Source: Chondrilla cf. caribensis (taxonomy: Eukaryota; Porifera; Demospongiae; Chondrillida; Chondrillidae). Taken from it: a stretch of DNA of 10,000 nucleotides. Shown here one piece after another: positions 1 through 8,371 of this stretch (within the stretch, counting starts at the first letter, position 1; every line of letters begins with the position of its first letter). The notes beneath the pieces were generated by a model that had not been told where the DNA came from, did no database searches, and saw only the letters and a list, made by a program, of their open reading frames with translations. Location: positions 7,473,879 to 7,483,878 of the forward strand of contig OZ026546.1 in the NCBI GenBank assembly GCA_964020155.1, given 5' to 3'. A program made the position numbers and the translations under genes.

Positions 1-66
1 GATTCGAACCCGCGACCTGGAGCCTAGAGTCGTGTCACCTGACCAACCGGCTACCCAACCGGCTAC
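1..66 (-). repeat. tRNA-derived SINE head, partial (copy 1)
   Basis: On the minus strand this carries a pol III B box (GGTTCGAATCC, cut by the window's left edge) and an A-box-like TAGCCGGTTGG within a 12-bp tandem duplication (43-54 and 55-66). It matches 2214-2279 almost base for base, so it is the same SINE seen complete at 1974-2286. The rest of this copy lies outside the window. It is not a functional tRNA: the arms do not pair well. Confidence 0.6.
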
Positions 67-556
67 CGTGACCTATCTATTTTATTATTAGTATCTGCGC
101 TATTTATAGTTGCCCTAGGTGTACAATTTGATAAAAAATGATAAAAGTGGAGTCGCAGAAGCCTTCCCCAGCACTCAAAGTACTTGGACGTCTACTTTAG
201 GTTTGGAAAAACCTTCGCTGGAGATATAAAGTTCGGCGAAGCCGCTTCGCTTGAATTCTAGCCGAATTTCTAATTCTCAGCCTTTTGAAATCGGCCATCT
301 TTTTTGCGCAATAGGAATAGCTATAAAATATAATATAAATTCACTGTTTCAGTTACGTGTGAGAACAAATCGAACAAATCGAAATTACCTGGAGAAGAAG
401 AAATCCTTCGGAAAATGCAGTCTTCGGAATCCGATATGTCAGCCCACTTACAGAAGAACTTTAATCCTAATAAACACATGGGGCCCAGTCCTTCCAACGA
501 CACGCCTCTGATATACGCTGTCAGGTTCGAGCACAAACTTTTCCTGAACGAATGCC
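1..556 (+). repeat. Direct duplication, copy 1 (SINE end + ankyrin exon)
   Basis: This aligns with 2214-2759 at an offset of about 2213 bp with only scattered substitutions. Copy 1 has one extra T and about 13 extra bases near 305-325, and lacks one base just before the ATG at 415. The match stops abruptly after AATGCC (551-556); copy 2 then runs into unrelated sequence. The left end is cut by the window. The SINE junction is shared, so the block was copied after the SINE inserted. High identity implies a recent event. Confidence 0.9.
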
Positions 557-778
557 TTCGATTTGGCGGTGACCCTTTCGTAACTAACGCCAATGGTCAA
601 ACAGGCAGCCTTTCATGTAGCGTGTGCTTCTTCTCGTTCGAGTCAGAGAACAGACAAAAAGAGAAAGGAACTCCTCCAAATGCTCTTAGACCAGCCCGTG
701 AAGAAAGAATATCAACTACCGTTTATCAATGGTTCGGACCGCGAGAGGAGAAATGGAATGGACAAGAGTTATGTTTAT
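353..778 (+). pseudogene. Ankyrin-repeat protein exon, frameshifted
   Basis: A good splice acceptor (TTCACTGTTTCAG, ending 352) precedes an open frame that passes through the ATG at 415. It encodes two recognisable ankyrin-repeat parts: NDTPLIYAVRFEHKLFLNEC, then LRFGGDPFVTNANGQT. The expected next part (A-x-H-V-A-C-A-S) is present, but in another frame. About four extra bases (GGCA, near 604-607) break the frame between GQT and FHVACAS. The second frame stays open through a basic helix (RKELLQMLLDQP) to about 778, where a GT-rich intron begins. The parent gene is not recognised. The frameshift and the truncated twin at 2566-2767 suggest a decayed duplicate; a sequencing error at 604 is the alternative. 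Whether the first 20 codons before the ATG are coding is inferred from the acceptor and the open frame. Confidence 0.5.
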
Positions 779-804
779 CATCCGTCTGTGTGTCTGTTGG
801 ACAA

Positions 805-823
805 GGTGTGGTGGTGGTGGTGT

Positions 824-874
<51 letters not shown>

Positions 875-921
875 TGTGTGTGTGTGTGTGATTAAAGAGA
901 GAGAGTGTGTATGTTTATTCG

Positions 922-956
<35 letters not shown>

Positions 957-968
957 GAGTGTGTGTGT
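805..968. repeat. (TG)n/(GA)n compound microsatellite
   Basis: Long TG runs are interrupted by GTGGTGG, TATG and GCG variants, followed by GA-rich stretches (891-906 and 943-958). It lies between the ankyrin exon and the first SRP54 exon in view, so it is intronic or intergenic. Confidence 0.95.
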
Positions 969-1018
969 AACAGTATGCTTATTTGTGTGTGTTGCATTGC
1001 CACTCTATACACTTCTAG

Positions 1019-1663
<645 letters not shown>

Positions 1664-1973
1664 CATCAACACAAAACGCTATTTGTTCTTTGAAAATGAC
1701 TGAATTTTTATTGCTTCTGTCCATGACAATATCTTTAAATTAATTCTTGTCCTGAAATTGATGACCTGTTGTGTGAAATATTACATGCACATAAAGCATA
1801 CGCACCACAGTTCTATATCACATCATATACACATAATCATTCATTATTATTACTGTGGGTGGGTCATGTGCACACTTGTGCAATACACTGGAAGACAGTC
1901 ACAAAACATCGAGGTTTTTCATCACATCCATACAACATACTGTACATTGGTTATGAGTGGTTTACTTGAGTTG
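1664..1973 (+). other. SRP54 3' flank, no gene seen
   Basis: AT-rich sequence after the SRP54 stop, presumably 3' UTR and intergenic. No canonical AATAAA is present before the A-rich SINE tail; the first one, at 1982-1987, lies inside that tail. No coding pattern was recognised on either strand. Confidence 0.5.
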
Positions 1974-2286
1974 AAAAAAAAAATAAAAAAAGGTCACCCA
2001 CTCGGGGTCGAACAAACCCATGGTTGGCTTTATAGGGACTTTCCACATATACTGTGTACTTGGTCATTCCGCGAATGCAGAAGACACTATTCTAGCTGGG
2101 AGGTCAGCCGCGAGTCCCAAAGCTCCCCCCTACGGTTCTTTGTAGAGAGTATTGCAACTGACCACCAGGAAGCGAGCTCTTTTTTTTTCATGGAAAAAAT
2201 CCGTCCTTTGGAGGATTCGAACCCGCGACCTGGAGCCTAGAGTCGTGTCACCTGACCAACCGGCTACCCAACCGGCTACCGTGACC
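1974..2286 (-). mobile_element. tRNA-derived SINE, apparently complete
   Basis: Read on the minus strand, the element starts GGTCACGGTAGCC at 2286. It has two A-box-like copies (TAGCCGGTTGG) in a 12-bp tandem duplication (2256-2279) and a B box GGTTCGAATCC at 2224-2214, with near-canonical spacing from the inner A box. After a roughly 200-base body a second B-box-like GTTCGACCC occurs (2013-2005). The unit ends GGGTGACC followed by a T-rich run (1991-1974), a likely pol III terminator. The first and last six bases (GGTCAC / GTGACC) are complementary, like a tRNA acceptor stem. It encodes no protein, so it would depend on a LINE partner. No clear target-site duplication was found. Confidence 0.65.
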
Positions 2287-2759
2287 TATCTATTTTATTA
2301 TTAGTATCTGCGCTATTTATAGTTGCCCTAGGTGTACAATTTGATAAAAAATGATAAAAGTGGAGTCGCAGAAGCCTTCCCCAGCACTCAAAGTACTTGG
2401 ACGTCTACTTTAGGTTTGGAAAAACCTTCGCTGGAGATATAAAGTTCGGCGAAGCCGTTTCGCTTGAATTCTAGCCGAATTTCTAATTCTCGGCCTTTTG
2501 AAATCGGCCATCTTTTTGCGCAATATAAAATATAATATAAATTCACTGTTTCAGTTACGTGTGAGAACAAATCGAACAAATCGAAATTACCTGGAGAAGA
2601 AGAAATCCCTGCGGAAAATGCAGTCTTCGGAATCCGATATGTCAGCCCACTTACAGAAGAACTTTAATCTTAATAAACACATGGGGGCCAGTCCTTCCAA
2701 CGACACGCCTCTGATATACGCTGTCAGGTTCGAGCACAAACTTTTCCTGAACGAATGCC
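2214..2759 (+). repeat. Direct duplication, copy 2 (SINE end + ankyrin exon)
   Basis: Second copy of the block at 1-556. It includes the SINE A/B-box region, the 5' flank with the GAGATATAAAG motif, the splice acceptor and the first part of the ankyrin exon. It ends after AATGCC (2754-2759), where homology to copy 1 stops. Confidence 0.9.
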
Positions 2760-2767
2760 AGGGATGA
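2566..2767 (+). pseudogene. Truncated ankyrin exon fragment
   Basis: Counterpart of 353-556. From the ATG at 2618 it encodes 49 residues, the same first ankyrin part as copy 1 with P-to-L and P-to-A changes. It then leaves the homology, gaining only Gln-Gly before TGA (2765-2767). A one-base insertion ahead of the ATG (CCCTGCGG against CCTTCGG) breaks the upstream frame that is open in copy 1. The second ankyrin part is missing, so a folded product is unlikely. Confidence 0.65.
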
Positions 2768-2819
2768 ATCAGCTATGGTGAAAATTTGGCAAATGTTTTC
2801 ACTTGGAACGGATAAACCA

Positions 2820-2887
2820 GGCCTGTCATACCGAAAACGGTCCCCCCCCGTAAACCGTCCCCCCCGGACCGTTTACGGCATTGCGCG
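2820..2887 (+). repeat. Left terminal inverted repeat
   Basis: Pairs with 4499-4565. It contains a subterminal palindrome: CCGTAAACCGTCC (2848-2860) and GGACCGTTTACGG (2866-2878), 12 of 13 arm positions matching, with a five-C loop. C-runs of seven to eight bases interrupt it. Confidence 0.85.
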
Positions 2888-3166
2888 TCTGCGGGAAACG
2901 GACCCCCCCCCCCGGACAGTTTTCAGTCGTTGACGGTGAGGCGAAAACGGTCCTACCAGGCGATAAAGTGTCCCCCTAATTTCCTTCGCCGAATGTAGTC
3001 CAATTCAAGTCCAATCTACTGTACCATCTGGATAAGGTTCTCATTTCACTTCAACTAAGAGGTAAGGATTGTTTAAAGTTGTAATTCCATCGTACCTAGC
3101 TACTATCAATGGTTTCTGAAACGTTTTTATTGTGTACGTACGTATGACATTGTGTACTTTGTATCA

Positions 3167-3490
3167 TTACTTGATTTAACTATCAATTTGCATATATACG
3201 AGAGTATGGGGGGGGGGGGGACTATTTCCATCCATGGATGTTAACTGTCCCCCTAGTATCCATTTACATATGAGACTATGGGGACTGTTTCCACCCATGG
3301 ATGGAAACTGTCCCCCTGGTGTCCATTCACATGCATCTAAGACTATGGGGACTGTTTCCATTCATGGATGTAAACTGATTTAACTATCAATTTGCATATA
3401 TATGAGAGTGTGGGGGGACTATTTCCATCCATGGATGTTAACTGTCCCCCTAGTATCCATTTGCATGTATATGAGACTATGGGGTACATT
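3167..3490. repeat. Tandem hairpin-forming repeats inside the DNA element
   Basis: About four to five degenerate units of roughly 70 bp, each with the near-palindrome GGGGACTGTTTCCA...TGGAAACTGTCCCC centred on CCATGGATG. A higher-order repeat exists: GATTTAACTATCAATTTGCATATATA occurs near 3172 and again near 3377, about 205 bp apart. A run of G (3209-3221) interrupts the first unit. An apparent minus-strand frame here (3176-3361) only reflects the repeat. Confidence 0.8.
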
Positions 3491-3545
3491 TATACATGAT
3501 GATGTTGATATGATTGATATAATGTTAATGTTGATGATAATCCAT

Positions 3546-3546
<1 letters not shown>

Positions 3547-3607
<61 letters not shown>

Positions 3608-3635
3608 ATGTGTGTCCGTGTGTGTGTGTGCCTTG

Positions 3636-3688
<53 letters not shown>

Positions 3689-3745
3689 ATGTACTATACT
3701 TGCATGTACATGTGTATGTGTGTGTGTTTGCATTTGTGTGTGTGT
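3547..3745. repeat. (TG)n microsatellite inside the DNA element
   Basis: Two main TG tracts (about 3547-3604 and 3637-3687) separated by CCATGTGTGTCCG and CCTTGTCCG interruptions, then shorter TG stretches. Nothing coding: Cys-Val and Thr-His frames are translations of the repeat. Confidence 0.95.
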
Positions 3746-3797
3746 CAAGTTTGAGCATGCATGTATGTGTACATACATGTATGTGCACCTGTATTGC

Positions 3798-4054
3798 GAT
3801 CTTCACTACATTGTCCTCACCTTCATCACAGGACACTGCACACATGAGATGATCCAGGATGTGTTAGGAGGTACACAGATCTCAGTTCACTTGTGTGGAT
3901 ATCAAAGAAGTACACTATGAAGAGTTATCGCGTCCGTGCGTCGTACTGTGTCGTAATCCTCCATTCTGATCTTCACTATACTATCCCTTCCTTCATCACA
4001 GGACACTACACACATGAGATGATCAAGGATGTGTTAGGAGGTATACAGATCTCA
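3798..4054. repeat. Direct repeat pair of an exon-like 87-bp block
   Basis: 3798-3884 and 3968-4054 align without gaps at an offset of 170 bp, with about ten substitutions. Each copy has a pyrimidine-rich stretch ending TTCATCACAG and then about 40 bases that can be read as GH(C/Y)THEMI(Q/K)DVLGG. Each then has AGGAG followed by GTACAC or GTATAC, like an acceptor, mini-exon and donor. The host gene, if any, is not recognised. Confidence 0.6.
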
Positions 4055-4498
4055 CTATGAACAGGTGGCCCTGTCCACTACACCAGCTCTGTGATGGAAG
4101 GGATTTCAGATCTCAAATTAAACTGTGTTCCATCCCCAGTTGGGTGCACCTGGAGGCCAACAAGTGCACTCTATATTCACATGACTTTGTATGACTGTAT
4201 AAAATGTTGGTAGCTCCAGATCTCGGCATATAATAGTATAATATTATATTTGTTATATTCTTATTGAATTTGAAATTATTGAATTATTTATATATAGAAT
4301 GAATTTCCCATTATTATATAGTGTGTAAAATGTAAAATGTCGTCGTCTATCCAGTGAGATCTGTCATCTCATCCTCAAAGAACGTTTAATTCACAATTAC
4401 ATTAATAGCAGTAAGTATAAAGCGAGTTCTCGTTTAATATTTATTGCGGTCGTTGCATGGGCACCCTTTTCGGTCGGGGAGGACCGTTTTCTCCACTT

Positions 4499-4565
4499 CG
4501 CGAATTGCCGTAAACGGTCCGGGCGGACCGTTTACGGAGGGGGACGGTTAACTTCGTGACAGGCC
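4499..4565 (-). repeat. Right terminal inverted repeat
   Basis: Reverse complement of the left end, with the common GGCCTGTCA terminus. It contains a perfect 13-bp-arm hairpin: CCGTAAACGGTCC (4508-4520) and GGACCGTTTACGG (4525-4537) around GGGC. A further GGACCGTTTTC motif lies just inside, near 4482. Confidence 0.85.
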
Positions 4566-5119
4566 AAGCTCAAGTCACGCACAGGCACGCCTGGAGATAT
4601 TGGCAGCCGCCCTCATGAGCGTTTATCTACTATAGTGAGCCAAGGCGTCTATGTACTGAAGCGATAGGCTACTATTATATTCAAGTTTACATTATGGCGC
4701 GGACGACGTGATAAACACGTGCAGGATGGTCAGCCAGGTAATCGAATGATATCAGCGCCACATCATTAGGTCACCAAATCTTGAAATGAAGAAACCCTTC
4801 GTCCTGGACACTTGGGACTTGATGCCAAAGTCCACAGATTATGAAGGACCTATTATAAGTTGTAAACTGCACATAGTTATGATTAGACTGATAAATAATA
4901 AAAAACAGATAAATAATGAGAAATAGTGAGGATGGAACTATGTAACAACAACTACACATACCATTATACTCAGTACAAGAGCAAATGAAACTAGCAAATG
5001 AACAAAGATGGGATGAACACACATTAGTCATTTGATACAACCAATTGCCATTAATAACTTAATACACTCACATCTGAACTACATTAGTGGGAACATTCAC
5101 TAATACAATTTATGTACAC
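4566..5119. other. Intergenic / XPR1-like 3' flank, no gene seen
   Basis: Sequence between the DNA element and the stop codon of the XPR1-like gene. The part near 5119 is presumably its 3' UTR, but no canonical minus-strand AATAAA was found. The minus-strand frame at 4771-5040 has no ATG supporting it and looks like low-complexity AT-rich DNA. A CCAG|GTAATC donor-like site on the plus strand (about 4737) has no convincing exon before it. Confidence 0.5.
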
Positions 5120-7255
5120 CTAAATCACATTCACACTTGAAGTCAACTTGGAAGGTTTATTACGGTCCATAACCACCTGTTGTAGCTCCAGTCGGAAGAA
5201 GTTCCACATAAATCTCCTGATCACCTCCAAAACTGCAAGTGATGTGAACAGTAGGTCCGATTTTACGTGGAGAAACACACCGAGTGATATCTTGAGGGTC
5301 TGTGAGAGACGGAGGATGAAGTCTGCCCCAATAGCAAGGTAATACAAGCACATCGGGCGATAGAGGATCTCCCTACGTAAACAGGTCCGGTCACTCTTCA
5401 TTGTTCTGAAAAGTCCCCAATCCCGGTTGATGTCCCAGAGGAAGGTGTAGACTGCGCGAATCAAACTGGTGACACTCCACAAGACAAGGTACGCAATCCC
5501 CAAATTGTCCCAATTACCGTCAACTGGGTAACCCTCAGGGAAGTGCAACGAATACAGAGTGGCTGTGATCACAACAAAAAATGTCATACTGTACTTGATG
5601 GCGTTCAGGATGTGTTGGAAATTACGTGTGTCATAAAAATCCCTAAGACATTGCATGAACCGGAACCACGCTGGCAGAATGGAGAGAAACGGGCGAATGT
5701 AGCGATAAGTAATGTCTCCACAAGACTGGCTGCTTGGGGGGAGGGACCAATCCATGGAACAGTAGCAGATGAGGTACTCCACGTCGAGCAGGACGATGAC
5801 CAACGAATTCAACTGATCTGCAAACCAGAAATCTCCAAATGTGACCTTGTGAAACGGAGCAGTTACAACGCGGAAGATAGTCTTGACCAGTCCCCATCTC
5901 CCTCTACGGTGGAACACATTGAGAGGATTGAAGAAGAAGGCCAAGAGCAGACTCCACATGATGCAGGGAAAGATCTTGTCCAGGAGCTTGGCTGCGTTGA
6001 ATCCCAGACATACCATGAATGCCGAAGAAAACGCTGCAAATGCAATAGCAAATGTACCAGCATAGTCAGCAAGCTCTCTCGAGGTTGGAAAGGAACCAGC
6101 CACAAAATCAAACATTTTGTGGTAATTTATCCCATTTAGCCGCCAAACAACTACATTCATACTGATCATGTAGATGAATAAAACGATGATGGCTGGGCCT
6201 CTGAAAAGACGATAGAAACCCACTGTGATGGGATTGCGATCAATCATATATGTTAGTATCACGGCTGTGGTTATGAACATCAGTAAGTGGAGAAGAACTG
6301 GAATAGACTGAACACATGAGAAAAGACGGTTTCTCTTTCCATTCTGCTTGACCTTACCACCCTCCTCAGGGCTGTCATCTTCATCACTGCTGATAGTTTC
6401 ATCAGCCTGATTTATCTTCTCGTCTAGGCAGAACACAAGGCTACATATCTTACTCGTACAATCCGATACATGGGGTTGTTGTTGCTTGAAGTGGTCATTG
6501 GCTCTCTTACTATGGAAGCTCTTGTCGTAGTCCAAACAGACGTGATATAGGTAAGACATATTGACAGCCAGTGTGTCACTCAAGTGCTGGAGAGACCTCC
6601 TCAGTAATCTGGCCCTGTGGAAAATACTCCCTGGTGAAGAATTCTCGTACATGTCTTCAACGCTATCGGTTGCTTCCAGTTCAAACTCGTCCGTACCTTG
6701 TTGGGACAGGTTGTTCACTCTGAGTTTTAAAATGGCGATTTGAGACCTTACGTATTGCAATAGGTTGTCGATTTCGACCTGAAGAAAATTGAAAAAGTCC
6801 TCGTGGTCCGGTTCTTCTTCCTCAAACGTCGAATCCTCTTCTTCCTCAGATAAAATGTTTAGGTCACCCGGTGTAGTTCCAGGGGTGATGAAAGAATAGC
6901 TCGGAAGTGAACACGATGTGAGATACCCGGACTCAGTCGTCCAATTAGATGGCGTTCTCTTGAACGACCTACGCCGACGTTCCTTTCGCGCGGTTGGGAT
7001 GAAAAGCGATTCGCTAAATGGTACCGGTGTGTTGAAGGGAGTCGTCAATCCAGGACAGTCTTCGCCTTTCAATCGAGCTAGTACTTCTTTGAGATAAGGA
7101 ATGTCAACTATCCTGCGAGTTTTAGCAGCTGTCTCGAAATATCCGCCTGGAATGACACTCAGTGATGCTTGGAATCTGGAGTGGACTGATCCATACGAGG
7201 TCTTGGTTGAATTGATGGAGAGCGGGTTCAGGAGCGGAGGGCAATCTGTTGTCAT
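5120..7255 (-). CDS. XPR1/SYG1-family phosphate exporter with divergent SPX region
   Basis: XPR1 proteins export inorganic phosphate across the plasma membrane through an EXS domain, gated by an SPX domain that senses inositol pyrophosphates. This 711-residue product, from the ATG at 7255 with A at -3, is one uninterrupted exon and close to the usual length of about 700. Hydrophobic segments lie near residues 318-338, 353-371, 398-419, 428-445, 482-498, 555-570 and 587-607. EXS hallmarks are strong: FADQLNSLVIVLLDVEYLIC, LPAWFRFMQCLRDFYDTRNF, INRDWGLF, LRREILYRP and LEVIRRFMWNFFRLE. Residues about 151-250 resemble the later SPX helices (DFFNFLQVEIDNLLQY), but the usual N-terminal MKF-type helix is absent. 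The basic surface normally written K-I-L-K-K-H-D-K reads H-V-C-L-D-Y-D-K. The frame is open back to a TGA at 7348-7346 with no earlier ATG, so a spliced upstream exon remains possible (candidate acceptor ACCAG near 7296). An acidic stretch (residues 136-151) and a basic cluster (KERRRRSFKR) precede the SPX-like part. Confidence 0.92.
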   Translation of the reverse strand: MTTDCPPLLNPLSINSTKTSYGSVHSRFQASLSVIPGGYFETAAKTRRIVDIPYLKEVLARLKGEDCPGLTTPFNTPVPFSESLFIPTARKERRRRSFKRTPSNWTTESGYLTSCSLPSYSFITPGTTPGDLNILSEEEEDSTFEEEEPDHEDFFNFLQVEIDNLLQYVRSQIAILKLRVNNLSQQGTDEFELEATDSVEDMYENSSPGSIFHRARLLRRSLQHLSDTLAVNMSYLYHVCLDYDKSFHSKRANDHFKQQQPHVSDCTSKICSLVFCLDEKINQADETISSDEDDSPEEGGKVKQNGKRNRLFSCVQSIPVLLHLLMFITTAVILTYMIDRNPITVGFYRLFRGPAIIVLFIYMISMNVVVWRLNGINYHKMFDFVAGSFPTSRELADYAGTFAIAFAAFSSAFMVCLGFNAAKLLDKIFPCIMWSLLLAFFFNPLNVFHRRGRWGLVKTIFRVVTAPFHKVTFGDFWFADQLNSLVIVLLDVEYLICYCSMDWSLPPSSQSCGDITYRYIRPFLSILPAWFRFMQCLRDFYDTRNFQHILNAIKYSMTFFVVITATLYSLHFPEGYPVDGNWDNLGIAYLVLWSVTSLIRAVYTFLWDINRDWGLFRTMKSDRTCLRREILYRPMCLYYLAIGADFILRLSQTLKISLGVFLHVKSDLLFTSLAVLEVIRRFMWNFFRLELQQVVMDRNKPSKLTSSVNVI

Positions 7256-7888
7256 GCTATGGGTGGTGCAATCTCCGGGGCAGCTACTACTTTGCTGGTA
7301 TAAACCGTGTTTCAATCGAAACCCGAGGTCATTGAGCGAGGGACGTCATTCTGCCAGATAGTCGATCGAGTCAAATATGGTTCAACTAGAGCCCCCCGTG
7401 TAGTAAATTAACCGCCTCAATCGCGGGCGGTCACAAATTAACGCCCTCTTGTCACGTGCACGACGTCTATATTATAGGTTAATTTTTGAGTTGATAAATA
7501 AAGAATACACCATCACTGGTACTATAGTTGTCTACCAGCAGAAGTTTACTAGTTACATATTTGTACAATTTCAAAACTTGTAAGATTATAACACAGTGAG
7601 GGTTGTTAGTATAAAAAATCTGCATCGTCCAAATTTTTGATGATATTCCTTCCGTCCTCGTTGTGAGGTGTGACTGTGAACATGAGAGAGGAAGTCAGCG
7701 TAACACTTCAATATGACTAAATTCTTTTGTGGGTGAACAAGAACCTATTGGTGGCTTATGGTAATTCTATAACGAAGAGTAGCACAGGTAGATGTAATAT
7801 GTCTGTAGTACGTATGCATCCACTCTCAGGTGGGATCCAAGTGGACAAAACTATTTGTGATTGATTTAATCAATACATGTACCTGAAT
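7256..7888 (-). promoter_or_regulatory. XPR1-like upstream region with E-box and short uORF
   Basis: No gene lies here; both neighbouring genes are on the minus strand, so this is the likely promoter and 5' UTR of the exporter. Visible elements are a CACGTG E-box (7453-7458), GACGTC palindromes (7462-7467 and near 7342) and an AT-rich TATAATATA (about 7477-7469). A CCGCC/GGGCGG GC-box-like pair sits between two AAATTAACCGCC-type direct repeats (about 7404-7444). A six-codon upstream frame (ATG at 7349, stop at 7331-7329) precedes the main ATG. Their use is inferred; part may be 3' flank of the phosphatase-like gene, which has an ATTAAA at 7870-7865. Confidence 0.4.
7865..7870 (-). terminator. 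Possible poly(A) signal ATTAAA of the PTP-like gene
   Basis: ATTAAA on the minus strand begins 18 bases after the TAA stop at 7891-7889. It is the common variant of AATAAA. The position is rather close to the stop, so confidence is limited. Confidence 0.35.
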
Positions 7889-8315
7889 TTAATCCAAAAT
7901 CCCTATTACCAATTCTAACCCAAGTAGAGTTCTTTCCACTTGATATGAATACAGAACCAAATGATTTGAAACAGACTGACCATGTTTCGACTTTGATTTC
8001 TTCGCCTTCTTCTCCTTCTTCGCCTTTGGAGGTTTGTTCTTTTCCTTTCTTTTGAACTGCCACCATTTTTTGGTTTTCTCTATGGGTGCCACCTGAGCCA
8101 TCTCCTTGGCAACTCTCCCCCACAGTACCTGTTCCAACACTAGATGGCAGAAGTCAAATTGCTGACTATTTTCAACCAATCCTGGGCGCATTGTTCTAAT
8201 GCCTCGAATAACCTTCAGTACAAGTAAGAAATATTAGATGAGTCCAAAAATCCTCAGTATGGTGTGTATTTGTGTGTGTAATTGAGAGTATGTGGTGTGT
8301 GTATGTGTGTGTGTG

Positions 8316-8371
<56 letters not shown>

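Larger units (their letters stand above)
2820..4565. mobile_element. Non-autonomous TIR DNA transposon (about 1.75 kb)
   Basis: The ends are inverted repeats. 2820-2887 begins GGCCTGTCA, and the reverse complement of 4499-4565 begins GGCCTGTCA. Both continue through a CGTCCCCC block, CCGTAAAC and GGACCGTTTACGGCA. Weaker similarity extends inward for about 30 more bases. Each end holds a 13-bp-arm hairpin and several copies of a G(A/T)AAACGGTCC motif. No transposase-like reading frame lies between the ends; the interior is tandem repeats, microsatellites and AT-rich DNA, so the element would need a transposase in trans. No target-site duplication is evident (left flank ATAAACCA, right flank AAGCTCAA), so the superfamily is not assigned. 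Confidence 0.75.

Noticed and set aside
1..66. Functional tRNA gene on the minus strand
   Set aside because: A and B boxes exist, but the T and anticodon stems are degenerate, the A box is duplicated, and the unit repeats at 2214; a SINE explains it better.
415..944. Overlapping frames ending in Cys-Val repeats, and the antisense Thr-His frames, around 716-1081
   Set aside because: The Cys-Val and Thr-His parts are translations of (TG)n microsatellites; only the ankyrin part has protein-like composition.
1758..2240. 160-codon plus-strand frame
   Set aside because: It runs across the SRP54 3' flank and antisense through the SINE; its composition is not protein-like and it has no domain.
3176..3480. 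Regular palindromic repeats, considered as a CRISPR array
   Set aside because: The units are contiguous and degenerate, without unique spacers, the genome is animal, and there are no cas genes.
3402..3920. Several long plus- and minus-strand frames
   Set aside because: They are produced by TG repeats lacking stop codons, with no recognisable domain.
4771..5040. 89-codon minus-strand frame with a hydrophobic stretch
   Set aside because: No ATG start, AT-rich low complexity, and it lies in the likely 3' flank of the exporter.
5543..6139. 198-codon plus-strand frame
   Set aside because: It is antisense to the XPR1-like EXS domain, whose coding evidence is strong, and has no recognisable domain.
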